This document shows, one piece after another, positions 23,599-31,023 of a stretch of DNA of 36,445 nt. The first letter of the stretch is position 1. Each line of letters opens with the position of its first letter. The notes under the pieces are model-generated. The model did not search any database. It was not told where the DNA came from and saw only the letters and a list, made by a program, of their open reading frames with translations. Both the position numbers and the translations under genes were made by a program. The DNA is from Deltaproteobacteria bacterium (GTDB lineage Bacteria > Myxococcota > JACRCW01), in assembly GCA_016218805.1 (NCBI GenBank), contig JACRCW010000149.1:1-36445 (forward strand), read 5' to 3'.

Positions 23599-24335
23599 GC
23601 GCGGAACGCCTGGCGGGCGTCACCGTCCTGGATGTGCGCGTGCGGGGCAGGGCCGTTCCCGGGTACGTGTTTGACCCGCACCGCCTGGCGCTTCCGTCGT
23701 GGGCGCACGCGCTGGGGGAGCGGCCGGCGGCGCTCCTCATCACCCTGGACCGCCACGCGGACCTGGTGGCCCCGGTGGACCCGGTGCCCGCGCGCGCGGC
23801 GGGACTGCGCGCCCTGGACGAACACGCCCGCTGGACGCTGGACGTCCGCAACGTGAGCCACGTGCTGGCGGCCATGGAGGCGGGTTTGGTTGGGGATGCA
23901 TTGTGCCTTGCCCGCACGCGGCTGCCCGGCGCGGTGACCGCTCCGGCGTGGACGGACCGGCACGGCGTTGCGCACCGCCTGGAACTCCACCCCACGCCGC
24001 TGGCCGCAGTGGAAGCGCTGCAACTGGGCCGCGGCGCGGAACCCGCCTGGCTCCTGCGTGACACGCCGGTGCTGCTCGACGTGGACCTGGACGCTTTCAC
24101 CTCGCCCTCAGACGCGGACCCGACGGAGATCCTGCCCTGGCCGCGTGACGCCATACGCCGCTTTTTGCTCCCGGATGGGGACGGCTCGCTGTGGGACCTG
24201 GTGTTGCCGCGCCTGGCGGGGCTCACGTTCGCGCGCGAGCCGCTCCACGTGGGCGGCATCGCGGCGGCGGGGCGCCTGTGGGAGGACGCCGCGCACGTGC
24301 TGTTCCGCGAAGTGCTGGGCACCGACCCGCCGTGA
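23595..24335 (+). CDS. UPF0489 / peptide-arginase-like protein
   Basis: This encodes 246 residues from ATG 23595, whose ATGA overlaps the stop of the previous gene; the frame is open upstream but that part is a shadow. It matches the UPF0489 family, arginase-fold proteins that include the peptide arginases converting Arg to ornithine in modified peptides. Likely Mn-binding residues are D52, H54 and D56 in ITLDRHADL, and D162, D164 and D166 in LLDVDLDAF; REPLHVGG near the end is also family-like. No precursor peptide or RiPP enzyme is visible, so a peptide substrate is not shown. Its last 38 nt, including the stop, lie within the 50-bp direct repeat that flanks the downstream cassette. Confidence 0.78.
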   Translation: MSAERLAGVTVLDVRVRGRAVPGYVFDPHRLALPSWAHALGERPAALLITLDRHADLVAPVDPVPARAAGLRALDEHARWTLDVRNVSHVLAAMEAGLVGDALCLARTRLPGAVTAPAWTDRHGVAHRLELHPTPLAAVEALQLGRGAEPAWLLRDTPVLLDVDLDAFTSPSDADPTEILPWPRDAIRRFLLPDGDGSLWDLVLPRLAGLTFAREPLHVGGIAAAGRLWEDAAHVLFREVLGTDPP

Positions 24336-24347
24336 ACGCCTTTGACC
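24298..24347. repeat. 50-bp direct repeat, copy 1 (left junction of cassette)
   Basis: These 50 bp are identical to 26292-26341. They start with TGCTGTTCCGCG, end with CGCCTTTGACC, and contain the last codons and stop of the UPF0489 gene. The sequences diverge at once on both sides. The copies are 1,994 bp apart and bracket the ATPase/TOPRIM genes, as attachment-site or insertion duplications do. Confidence 0.93.
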
Positions 24348-24378
24348 TGGCCGCGGCGGCGACTCCAAAGAACCGGAT

Positions 24379-24933
24379 TCAGCGAGTGAGTTCCTTCACG
24401 GCATCCACGAAGACCCGGTAGCTTGGAGACGCGTTCTTGTTGAGTGAGAGGTACGGGCCAATGGCCCTGCAGCCACCCACCTTCTGGTACGCGCCGCCCG
24501 TGACCTCTCGGAGCACGTCTGACGGGCGTTGCGTGTTGTCGGGTTCCCGGAACTTCTTCTTGCCCTGCATCTGGGCCACGCCGTGGAGATTCAGCCCAGC
24601 TTCCACTGCAGCCAGGTCCCCAAGGAGCCACGCCTCAAGTTCCCGGCAGGCCACCCGCACCTTCCACCGGCGCTTGCCGGACGCTTGGCACCGCCTCACG
24701 AGCCCGTCCTTGACCGCCTTGCACGTCGCATTGTCCTGGTCCCGCAGGATCAGGAATGACGCCTTGTCATCCTGCCACGCTTGGAGCTTCCTGGTGATGT
24801 TGCTCTCCAGGTCCTGCTTTCCCTGAAACACAAGGGGGATGACGCGAGTGTTTCCCGGAAGGATGCGCGGCAGAAGTCCTTCGAGAAGCGCCTTGGCGGA
24901 CTGCTCCTCCATCAGGATGACCAAGGTCTTCAT
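24379..24933 (-). CDS. DUF4276-type TOPRIM-like protein
   Basis: This encodes 184 residues. The fold is TOPRIM-like and fits DUF4276: an N-terminal acidic strand LVILMEEQSAK (E9, E10), then FLILRDQDNATC with a D65-x-D67 pair, and ELEAWLLGD, which is typical of this family. These acidic residues would bind Mg2+ for nuclease activity. The start ATG 24933 overlaps the ATPase stop as ATGA, so the two are translationally coupled. The arrangement is like split OLD-type systems such as PARIS (an ATPase plus a separate TOPRIM effector, DUF4435 there), in which the ATPase senses phage and the TOPRIM subunit acts. The role here is inferred. It lies inside the repeat-flanked cassette. Confidence 0.82.
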   Translation of the reverse strand: MKTLVILMEEQSAKALLEGLLPRILPGNTRVIPLVFQGKQDLESNITRKLQAWQDDKASFLILRDQDNATCKAVKDGLVRRCQASGKRRWKVRVACRELEAWLLGDLAAVEAGLNLHGVAQMQGKKKFREPDNTQRPSDVLREVTGGAYQKVGGCRAIGPYLSLNKNASPSYRVFVDAVKELTR

Positions 24934-26120
24934 TCTGGATGTGCCCCCTCAAACATCCCCTGCCGCCACAAGAAGCCAAGTTGGTCTCCGGCCTTGATGA
25001 GGGCGCTGATCTGCTTGCTGTCACTCGCCCGGAGAATTCTGGTCGTTCCCCGCGTCTTCACCATCCAATAGACTTCCTCAAGTCGCGCAGCATTGAGAAA
25101 ATCCGGGGAGTGGGTGGATACAAACACCTGGCCCCCGCGCTCCGCGTAGCTCCGGAACTCCTCGGAAAGCTCGGCAAGAAGGCTGGTGTAGATTTGGTTC
25201 TCTGGTTCCTCCACACAGAGCAGAGGATGCGGCTGCGGATCGTAAAGGAGCGCCAGATACGCCAACATCCTGATGGTCCCGTCCGACACGTGGCGGGCCA
25301 GGAAGGGCTCCAAGAAAGCCCCATCCTTGAACTTCAGAAGGACCTTCCCTTCCTCCGTCACTTTGCTCTCGACTTTGGCGATTCCTGGCACCCGCCTGCC
25401 GAGAGCGTCCAGTATCTTCTTGAACGTCTCGGGGTGACTCTTCTGCAGGTAGTCCACAACCAGTGAGAGGTTCTCTCCTTCCCGAGAAAGGTGGGTTGCG
25501 TATCCGGCCTCTTGTTCCGGACGGGCCCTGCTGATGTGGAAGTCTGAGAGATGCCAGTTCTCAATCAGCGTGCCCAATGCCTTGACCGCGGGGAACTTCT
25601 CAAACTGCGCCAACCCTTTGATGGCAAGGATGTCAGGGGATTTGAGCGTGTGGTTTTCGCGCTTCAATTGGCGGACATCTTTGACCTTCTCGAGTTCGTT
25701 GGTGACGGCGGTACCTTCCCCATCCTGGAAGTCGAGGAAACGCCAGGGCTGTCCGTGTTGCCCGCGCCGATACTTGAGCACCTCACGCGTCACCACGGGC
25801 CGTCCATTCGGCGCCTGGTCCACGCTGAGCAGGTAGGTCATGAGCTGGGCGCCGGTGCCAGGCCGGAACTTGAGTTCAATCTCCACCGGACCTTTTTCCC
25901 CACGGGTGCGGAGTTCCTCCAAACCACGACTCCCGCCAAGTTTGGTCAGCGCCACCGAGACATTCGATGTGAACGCCTCTCGCAGGAACGCGAAGACGGA
26001 GAACAAGGTTGATTTCCCGACTCCGTTGGCGCCAACAAATATGGCGTATGTGGGCAGGTCCTTGAGTTCCACCGCTTTGAAGGCGCGGAAGTTCCTTAGC
26101 CGCAGTGACTCAATCTTCAT
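24930..26120 (-). CDS. AAA/ABC-type ATPase (AAA_15/AAA_21, OLD-like)
   Basis: This encodes 396 residues from ATG 26120, giving the standard N terminus MKIESLRLRNFRAFKAVEL; upstream in-frame codons exist to 26252 but do not fit the family. Walker A is GANGVGKST (30-38). An ABC-like signature region reads SDGTIRMLAYLALL, Walker B with the catalytic Glu is LLCVEEPEN (E304, E305), and the switch histidine is H337 in STHSPD. The middle region is the long helical insert of this family. There is no fused TOPRIM domain, which instead follows as a separate gene. This class is common in anti-phage systems (Gabija-, PARIS- and retron-type). Codon use is less GC-rich than the neighbours, supporting transfer. 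Confidence 0.9.
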   Translation of the reverse strand: MKIESLRLRNFRAFKAVELKDLPTYAIFVGANGVGKSTLFSVFAFLREAFTSNVSVALTKLGGSRGLEELRTRGEKGPVEIELKFRPGTGAQLMTYLLSVDQAPNGRPVVTREVLKYRRGQHGQPWRFLDFQDGEGTAVTNELEKVKDVRQLKRENHTLKSPDILAIKGLAQFEKFPAVKALGTLIENWHLSDFHISRARPEQEAGYATHLSREGENLSLVVDYLQKSHPETFKKILDALGRRVPGIAKVESKVTEEGKVLLKFKDGAFLEPFLARHVSDGTIRMLAYLALLYDPQPHPLLCVEEPENQIYTSLLAELSEEFRSYAERGGQVFVSTHSPDFLNAARLEEVYWMVKTRGTTRILRASDSKQISALIKAGDQLGFLWRQGMFEGAHPE

Positions 26121-26291
26121 GGGTCGCTCATACCACCGAAGGTCACAGCTTTGAAAAACGGCGGCCCCATGGCGCGCGGCGGTGGTCTGCGCGGAGTGTT
26201 CCAGGCCGCGCGCGATCTCCACGTGGTCCTCGAGGATGGAGATCGCGGTCATCGGTGCGTGGCCTTCGGGCAGTCCAGCGCGTCGATGTCC

Positions 26292-26341
26292 TGCTGTTCC
26301 GCGAAGTGCTGGGCACCGACCCGCCGTGAACGCCTTTGACC
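26292..26341. repeat. 50-bp direct repeat, copy 2 (right junction of cassette)
   Basis: Identical to 24298-24347. This copy keeps the last codons of the UPF0489 reading frame (VLGTDPP and stop at 26327-26329), but the sequence before it differs after two codons, so it is a gene-end fragment. The M20 gene starts 30 nt after the repeat. Its right-hand flank is therefore the likely original continuation of the UPF0489 locus. Confidence 0.93.
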
Positions 26342-26371
26342 GCGGGCCGGTTCCCGCCCGACCATTCGCGC

Positions 26372-27835
26372 ATGCGTCGCATCCTCCTTGCCGTGGTGGC
26401 CGCCGTGCTGGTCCTGCTGGGCGTGATGGTTGCGCGCACGCTCGCCCTGGAGAGCCACCAGCTGACGGCGCCGGCCGCGGAACCGCTGGCTTTTGATCTG
26501 GCCGCGGCGGCCGAACACCTGGGCGCCGCCATCCGCCTGCGCACGGTGAGCCACCAGGACGGCGTGGGTGACGACGTGGCGGCGGTTGACGCGCTGCACG
26601 CGCACCTGGAGGCGTCCTACCCGCTCCTGCACGCCGCGCTGCCGCGCGAGAAGGTTGCCGGCGCCAGCCTCCTGTACGTGTGGAAGGGCTCCAACCCGTC
26701 GCTGCCACCGCTGCTGCTGGCCGCCCACCAGGACGTGGTCCCCGTGGAGGAGGACGCGGAGCGCCACTGGACGCATCCGCCTTTCGGCGGGCGGGTGGTG
26801 GACGGCGCCGTGTGGGGGCGCGGCGCCATGGATGACAAGAGCGGACTCATCAGCGTGATGGAGGCGGTGGAGGCGCTGCTGGCCGCGGGGTTCCAGCCGG
26901 TGCGGACGGTGCTGCTGGCGTTTGGCCACGACGAGGAAGTGCTGGGCAAAGGCGCACCCGCCATGGCGGCGCTGCTGGAGGCGCGCGGCGTGCGCCCGTT
27001 CCTGGTCATGGACGAGGGCCTGATCATCACCGACGGCATCATGCCCGGCACCTCCCGGCCCATTGCGATGCTGGGGATTGCGCAGAAAGGGTACCTGACG
27101 GTGGAACTGGCCGTGGCGGGGACCGGCGGCCACTCCTCCATGCCGCCCGCGGAAACCGCCGCCGCCATCCTGGGCGCCGCCGTGGCCCGCCTGGAGGCGC
27201 ACCAGATGCCGCCGCGCTCCGGCGGGGTGGCGCAGTCCATGTTTGACTTTGTGGGCACGGAGATGTCCTTCCCGCTGCGCCTGGCGTTTGCCAACCTGTG
27301 GCTCACGCGCCCCGCCCTGCACCGCGTGCTGCTGCGCAAGCCGTCCACCGCCGCAGTGATCCGCACCACCACCGCGCCGACGATGCTGGAAGCCTCACCC
27401 AAGGAAAACGTGCTGCCCACGCGGGCCCGCGCCCGCGTGAACTTCCGCCTGGCCCCCGGGGACACCGTGGACGGCGTGCTGGAGCACGTGGCGGACGCCG
27501 TGGCGGATGACCGCGTCCACGTCACGCCCCAGCCGGGCGGCTACGCTTCACCCCCGCCTACCAATCCGGACGGCGCGCCGTTCCGCCTGGTGCACCGCGC
27601 GTTGGCGCGGGTCACCCCGGAGGTTGCCGTGGCCCCCGGGCTGGTGGTGGGTGCCACGGATTCACGGCACTACGCGCGCCTGGCCCCGGACATGGTCCTG
27701 TTCCGCCCCATGCAGATGAACCAGGAGGACACCCGCCGCGTCCACGGCCGGGACGAACGCCTCCCGCTCACGGACCTGGGCCGGATGGTGCGCTTCTACG
27801 CGCAGGTCATTCGCGATGCGTCAGTGACGCCATAA
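26372..27835 (+). CDS. Membrane-anchored M20 peptidase (PM20D1/carboxypeptidase S-like)
   Basis: This encodes 487 residues from ATG 26372. The N terminus is a short basic stretch and one hydrophobic helix (ILLAVVAAVLVLLGVMVA), a signal anchor or uncleaved signal. The M20 active site is intact: H119 and D121 in AAHQDVVPV, D154 with following DK in GRGAMDDKSG, and E188/E189 in FGHDEEVLGKGA, with a C-terminal GATDSRHYARL. The arrangement and the sequence around HWTHPPFGG match the PM20D1/carboxypeptidase S branch, which hydrolyses or forms N-acyl amino acids or cleaves C-terminal residues. There is no ribosome site. Without the inserted cassette it would lie 42 nt behind the UPF0489 gene, so these genes probably once formed one operon. 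Confidence 0.9.
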   Translation: MRRILLAVVAAVLVLLGVMVARTLALESHQLTAPAAEPLAFDLAAAAEHLGAAIRLRTVSHQDGVGDDVAAVDALHAHLEASYPLLHAALPREKVAGASLLYVWKGSNPSLPPLLLAAHQDVVPVEEDAERHWTHPPFGGRVVDGAVWGRGAMDDKSGLISVMEAVEALLAAGFQPVRTVLLAFGHDEEVLGKGAPAMAALLEARGVRPFLVMDEGLIITDGIMPGTSRPIAMLGIAQKGYLTVELAVAGTGGHSSMPPAETAAAILGAAVARLEAHQMPPRSGGVAQSMFDFVGTEMSFPLRLAFANLWLTRPALHRVLLRKPSTAAVIRTTTAPTMLEASPKENVLPTRARARVNFRLAPGDTVDGVLEHVADAVADDRVHVTPQPGGYASPPPTNPDGAPFRLVHRALARVTPEVAVAPGLVVGATDSRHYARLAPDMVLFRPMQMNQEDTRRVHGRDERLPLTDLGRMVRFYAQVIRDASVTP

Positions 27836-27852
27836 TCAGGTGGGGACGCAGT

Positions 27853-27885
27853 CCGGGCCCGCCGCGATGAGGGCGGCGGGCCCGG
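27853..27885. terminator. Bidirectional hairpin terminator
   Basis: A perfect 13-bp GC stem (27853-27865 with 27873-27885) closes a 7-nt loop. It is centred in the 62-bp gap between the convergent M20 and lipoprotein genes, so it can stop transcription from both sides. There is no T-tract on either strand, as is common in very GC-rich bacteria. Confidence 0.72.
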
Positions 27886-27897
27886 GCATCAGGTGCG

Positions 27898-30294
27898 TCA
27901 CGGGGTCGCGGTGCTCAGCACCAGCGTGAAATCGGTACCGTTGCGGTAGCTGTCCACGACCAGCGTGTAGGCCGCGTTGGCCTCCAGCGTGGTCGTGAAC
28001 TGGCTGCCGTAGGAGGCGGAACCAAAGTCGTCATTGCAGGCGACCTCGGTGCCGCCGGTGCAGCCGCCCTTGATCAGGTAGACCAGGGTGTCGCCTTCCG
28101 TTTCAGTGGTCACGGTCAACGCGACTGCGGTGGCCGGCGCGGTGAATGAATAGAACACCTCGGGTGGCGTTGCGGACGTGGGAATGGAGCCGCACGTCTC
28201 GGTGGTGCGGGCCAGGTCATCCGTGGCACCCACGGAAGTGCCGGTGACGCGGAGGGCCGCAGCACCGGCAGCCGGAAGCGTCAACGCGGTGGCGTTGGCG
28301 CAGGTGTCGTTGGCCGGCGGCGGCATGGCAATGCTGACCAGGTATTCCAGGCCGGCGGCGGGCGGAGCCGTGGTGCCCTGCACCACCTTGACCAGGAAAT
28401 TCGCGCCGGAGGCCGCGGCGGCAAACGTCACCGTCTTGTCCGCGCCGGCGGCCGCGATCGTCGCGTTGGCGCTGCCGCTGGCACCCATGAGTTTGCCGTC
28501 CGTGACGGTGGCCAGGAAGGCGTCCACGGTGAGCGCGCTGCCGCCGCCCAGCGTGACCACCACGTCGCCCGTGGCGCCGCGGTTGTTGATCCACAGGTAG
28601 TCCGTGTCGCCGTCACACAGCCGCGCCGTCAGCGCGTCTGCCACGTCAATGGCGCCCAGCGGGCCGGAGCCGTTGACGTCCGTGTCGTTGGTCTGTGCGC
28701 CCGTGGCCTTGAACTCCAGGTCGTCCGGCGGGCAGGCCCAGATGACGTTGAAGTCATACGCCGTTCCGGCCGTGGTCTGGCCGGTTCCGGAGACCTTGAT
28801 GGCGTACTCGCCCGCGGCCGGGGCCGTGGCGGTCAGGATGCCGGCAGCCACCGTGACGCCGGTAGTGACCTCTGTGCCGGTGGGCGTGCCATCCGTGGCG
28901 CGCGTCACGCTCAACAACTTGGGGTCCACCGTTCCCGTGGCGCCGGCCCCAACAATGGCGTGCACCGTGAGGTTGCCGCCGGAGTGCGGGAAGCTGAAGA
29001 AGTCCTCGTCACCCAGGCACACGTTGAGCGCCTGGTCCGCGGGGGCGCCGGTGTCGTCCGTGAACGTGCCGTTCATGCGGTAGGCCGCGGCCAGGGAGTT
29101 GTTGCCCGGCGTGAAGCCGTCGGCCTTGAACTCGGCGCCGTCCGGGTCACAGGTGAACAGGATGTTGAACCCGTAGTCCACGCCGGTCTGCGGGACGCCG
29201 GTGGCGGAGATCTTCATGGCGTATTCGCCGGTGGGGAGCGCGGCCAGGGTCATCACGCCATTGGTCAGCGTGCCGGAAACGGGCGTGCCCGCAATGGGCG
29301 CGCCGCCCGTGGCGGGACGGGTGATGGACTGGACCGCCACCGCCATGGTCGCCGCGGTGCCCGTCGGGGGAATCGCGTGCAGGGTGACATCGCCGCCGGA
29401 GGTGAAGAACGTGAACCAGTCTTCATCTGTACCGCACAGGCCCAGCGTGACATCCGCGGGTGCGCCCGCGTCATCCCTCTGCGTGCCAATGGGGCCCAGC
29501 GCGTCCGCCAGCGAGTTGCCAACCGGCGGCGTGCGGTCATCCAGGACGTCAGGCAGGCAGATGCCGCCGGGGGTCAGGGTGAGCGTGAGGGTGTAGGCCG
29601 CCTGGTCGGGGCCAGGCGTGCTGCTGTAGGCCTCCACCACCACCCAGTACTGGCCGGGCTCCAACACGGCGATCCGCGCGGTCTCCGGGTCGCCCGTGCC
29701 GCCACTGTCCACGCAGCCCTGGGCGAACAGCGTTGCCGTTGGGCAGTCCGCGCCCTGGCGGATGTAGACGGACCCGTCAAAGGGAGCGTCCAGCACCAGC
29801 TGCACGCCGGAAGCCTGCGTGATGTTCAGGCTCCACACCTGCTCCAGCGAGTCCTGGCCGACGGTGTAGGAACCAAAGATCGTGTCAATGTCGCAGCCAA
29901 CCAGGCCGTCCACCTTGCCGGTGGTGTCACCGTTGTTGACGCCGGCCTGGAGGGTGGGTGCGCCCGTGCAGGCTTGTTCCGGGGTGCCGCTGGTGCTCCC
30001 GCTGGACCCACCGGAGGTGCCGCTGGACCCGCCGGAGGTGCCGCTGGACCCACCGGAGGTGCCGCTGGACCCGCCGGAGGTGCCACTGGACCCGCCGGAG
30101 GTGCCGCTGGACCCGCCGGAGGTGCCACTGGACCCGCCGGAGGTGCCGCTGGACCCGCCGGAGGTGCCGCTGGACCCGCCCGTGCTGGACGAGGAGGACC
30201 CGCCGCTGCTGCTGCCGTTGTCATCGTCATCGCCGCCACCGGTGCATCCCAGCGCCAGCGTGCCGAGCAGGAACGATATTGCGACTCGCTTCAT
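27898..30294 (-). CDS. Surface lipoprotein with Gly/Ser repeat stalk and PPC-like domains
   Basis: This encodes 798 residues from ATG 30294, with GGAG about eight nt upstream. The signal peptide ends in a canonical lipobox LALGC, so C17 is lipidated. Next come an acidic GGGDDDDNG, a Ser/Gly-rich stalk with eight exact SSGTSGG-type heptads (a 21-bp DNA repeat), and then about 680 residues of beta-rich repeats. The repeats resemble pre-peptidase C-terminal (PPC) domains: EDWFTF, GEYAMKISATG, GEYAIKVSGTG, AYTLVVDSYRNGTDFTLVLS, each with a GxY-type turn. It contains several pairs of Cys. This type is common on myxobacterial cell surfaces. It has no protease domain of its own, so it is likely an adhesin or binding protein. 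Confidence 0.85.
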   Translation of the reverse strand: MKRVAISFLLGTLALGCTGGGDDDDNGSSSGGSSSSSTGGSSGTSGGSSGTSGGSSGTSGGSSGTSGGSSGTSGGSSGTSGGSSGTSGGSSGTSGGSSGSTSGTPEQACTGAPTLQAGVNNGDTTGKVDGLVGCDIDTIFGSYTVGQDSLEQVWSLNITQASGVQLVLDAPFDGSVYIRQGADCPTATLFAQGCVDSGGTGDPETARIAVLEPGQYWVVVEAYSSTPGPDQAAYTLTLTLTPGGICLPDVLDDRTPPVGNSLADALGPIGTQRDDAGAPADVTLGLCGTDEDWFTFFTSGGDVTLHAIPPTGTAATMAVAVQSITRPATGGAPIAGTPVSGTLTNGVMTLAALPTGEYAMKISATGVPQTGVDYGFNILFTCDPDGAEFKADGFTPGNNSLAAAYRMNGTFTDDTGAPADQALNVCLGDEDFFSFPHSGGNLTVHAIVGAGATGTVDPKLLSVTRATDGTPTGTEVTTGVTVAAGILTATAPAAGEYAIKVSGTGQTTAGTAYDFNVIWACPPDDLEFKATGAQTNDTDVNGSGPLGAIDVADALTARLCDGDTDYLWINNRGATGDVVVTLGGGSALTVDAFLATVTDGKLMGASGSANATIAAAGADKTVTFAAAASGANFLVKVVQGTTAPPAAGLEYLVSIAMPPPANDTCANATALTLPAAGAAALRVTGTSVGATDDLARTTETCGSIPTSATPPEVFYSFTAPATAVALTVTTETEGDTLVYLIKGGCTGGTEVACNDDFGSASYGSQFTTTLEANAAYTLVVDSYRNGTDFTLVLSTATP
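30001..30168. repeat. 21-bp tandem repeat, eight units (in-frame)
   Basis: Eight units of 21 bp, each beginning [GA]CTGGACCC[AG]CC on the plus strand, start at 30001, 30022, 30043, 30064, 30085, 30106, 30127 and 30148; a ninth is partial. Units differ only at two third-codon positions. They encode the SSGTSGG stalk of the lipoprotein. Near identity at DNA level suggests recent copy-number change; this is not a CRISPR array, as there are no spacers. Confidence 0.95.
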
Positions 30295-30414
30295 GACCAC
30301 TCCATGAGAAAGGACGTCCACGCCAATGTGGACGGCACACCCGGAAAAAATCCCCCGGCGTGTGGTCCAATGCGCAGGACTTGTCAATGCGTTCCGCCGT
30401 GCGACCGCCCGCCG

Positions 30415-31023
30415 TCAGGAAACCCCGCCCGCCAGCCGCTTGAGCGCCTCGCGGATGAGGACGTCCATGCCCGCCCCGGCGCGCGCCTGTTCGTCCAGCG
30501 CCTTCACCACCTTCTCCACCTGTGGCGCGCGGTAGCCCAGGTTCAGCAACGCGCTCTGCAGGTCCATCAGGATGCGCGTGGGCGTGGCGGGTGCGCCGGC
30601 CACCGGTGGCGCCATCCCCGGCCGCATCAGCTTGCCCTGCAACTCCACGCACAACCGCTCCGCCGTTTTGCGCCCCACGCCGGGAATCGCGGTGAGGCGC
30701 GCCAGGTCCTTGCTCTCCACCGCGCGCGCCAGTTCATCCGGTTCAATGCCGGACAGGATGGCCAGCGCCAGCTTGGGTCCCACCCCGTTGACGGACATCA
30801 GCGTCTGGAACGCCGCGCGCCCCTCATCCGCCAGGAAACCAAACAACTGCAGCGCGTCCTCCCGCACGTGCGTGTGGATGCGGAGGGTGACCTTCTCGCC
30901 CACGGCGCCCACGCGGCCCAGGTCCATCAGCGGCATTGCCACCTCGTAACCCACGCCGCCCACGTCCAGAAGAATGGTCCGCAGGTCCTTCTCCACCAGC
31001 GTTCCCACCAGGCGGCCGATCAT
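30415..31023 (-). CDS. ruvA: Holliday junction branch migration protein RuvA
   Basis: This encodes 202 residues, the normal length. The N-terminal OB fold (MIGRLVGTLVEKDLRTILLDVGGVGYEV), the tandem helix-hairpin-helix motifs (LMSVNGVGPKLALAILSG and LTAIPGVGRKTAERLCVEL) and the C-terminal UBA-like RuvB-binding domain (ALLNLGYRAPQVEKVVKAL) are all present. RuvA tetramers hold four-way junctions for the RuvB motor. Neither ruvB nor ruvC is adjacent. Its ATG overlaps the stop of the upstream gene as ATGA, so it is translated from the same message as the BoxB/PaaA-like protein. Confidence 0.96.
   Translation of the reverse strand: MIGRLVGTLVEKDLRTILLDVGGVGYEVAMPLMDLGRVGAVGEKVTLRIHTHVREDALQLFGFLADEGRAAFQTLMSVNGVGPKLALAILSGIEPDELARAVESKDLARLTAIPGVGRKTAERLCVELQGKLMRPGMAPPVAGAPATPTRILMDLQSALLNLGYRAPQVEKVVKALDEQARAGAGMDVLIREALKRLAGGVS

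Larger units (their letters stand above)
24348..26291. mobile_element. Repeat-bounded two-gene ATPase/TOPRIM cassette (putative defence island)
   Basis: The 1,944 bp between the two perfect 50-bp repeats hold two minus-strand genes whose base composition is visibly less GC-rich than the flanks (about 24365-26160). Removing one repeat and the cassette would restore a continuous plus-strand order in which the UPF0489 gene ends 42 nt before the M20 gene starts. Insertion at the 3' end of a gene with re-creation of that end is typical of integrative elements. No integrase, transposase or terminal inverted repeat is present, so it must have moved by a borrowed recombinase or by homologous exchange. 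About 130 bp at its right end (26160-26291) are GC-rich like the host and carry no recognisable gene. Confidence 0.7.

Noticed and set aside
26121..26252. N-terminal extension of the AAA ATPase to an upstream ATG at 26252
   Set aside because: The family begins at MKIESLRLRNFRAF. The extra 44 residues lie mostly in the GC-rich flank and have no motif, though a gene relic cannot be excluded.
24348..26291. Insertion-sequence identity for the repeat-bounded cassette
   Set aside because: There is no transposase, and 50 bp is far longer than usual IS target duplications; no terminal inverted repeats are seen at the borders.
30001..30168. Regular repeats as a CRISPR array
   Set aside because: The units are contiguous 21-mers with no spacers and encode the Gly/Ser stalk of the lipoprotein in frame.
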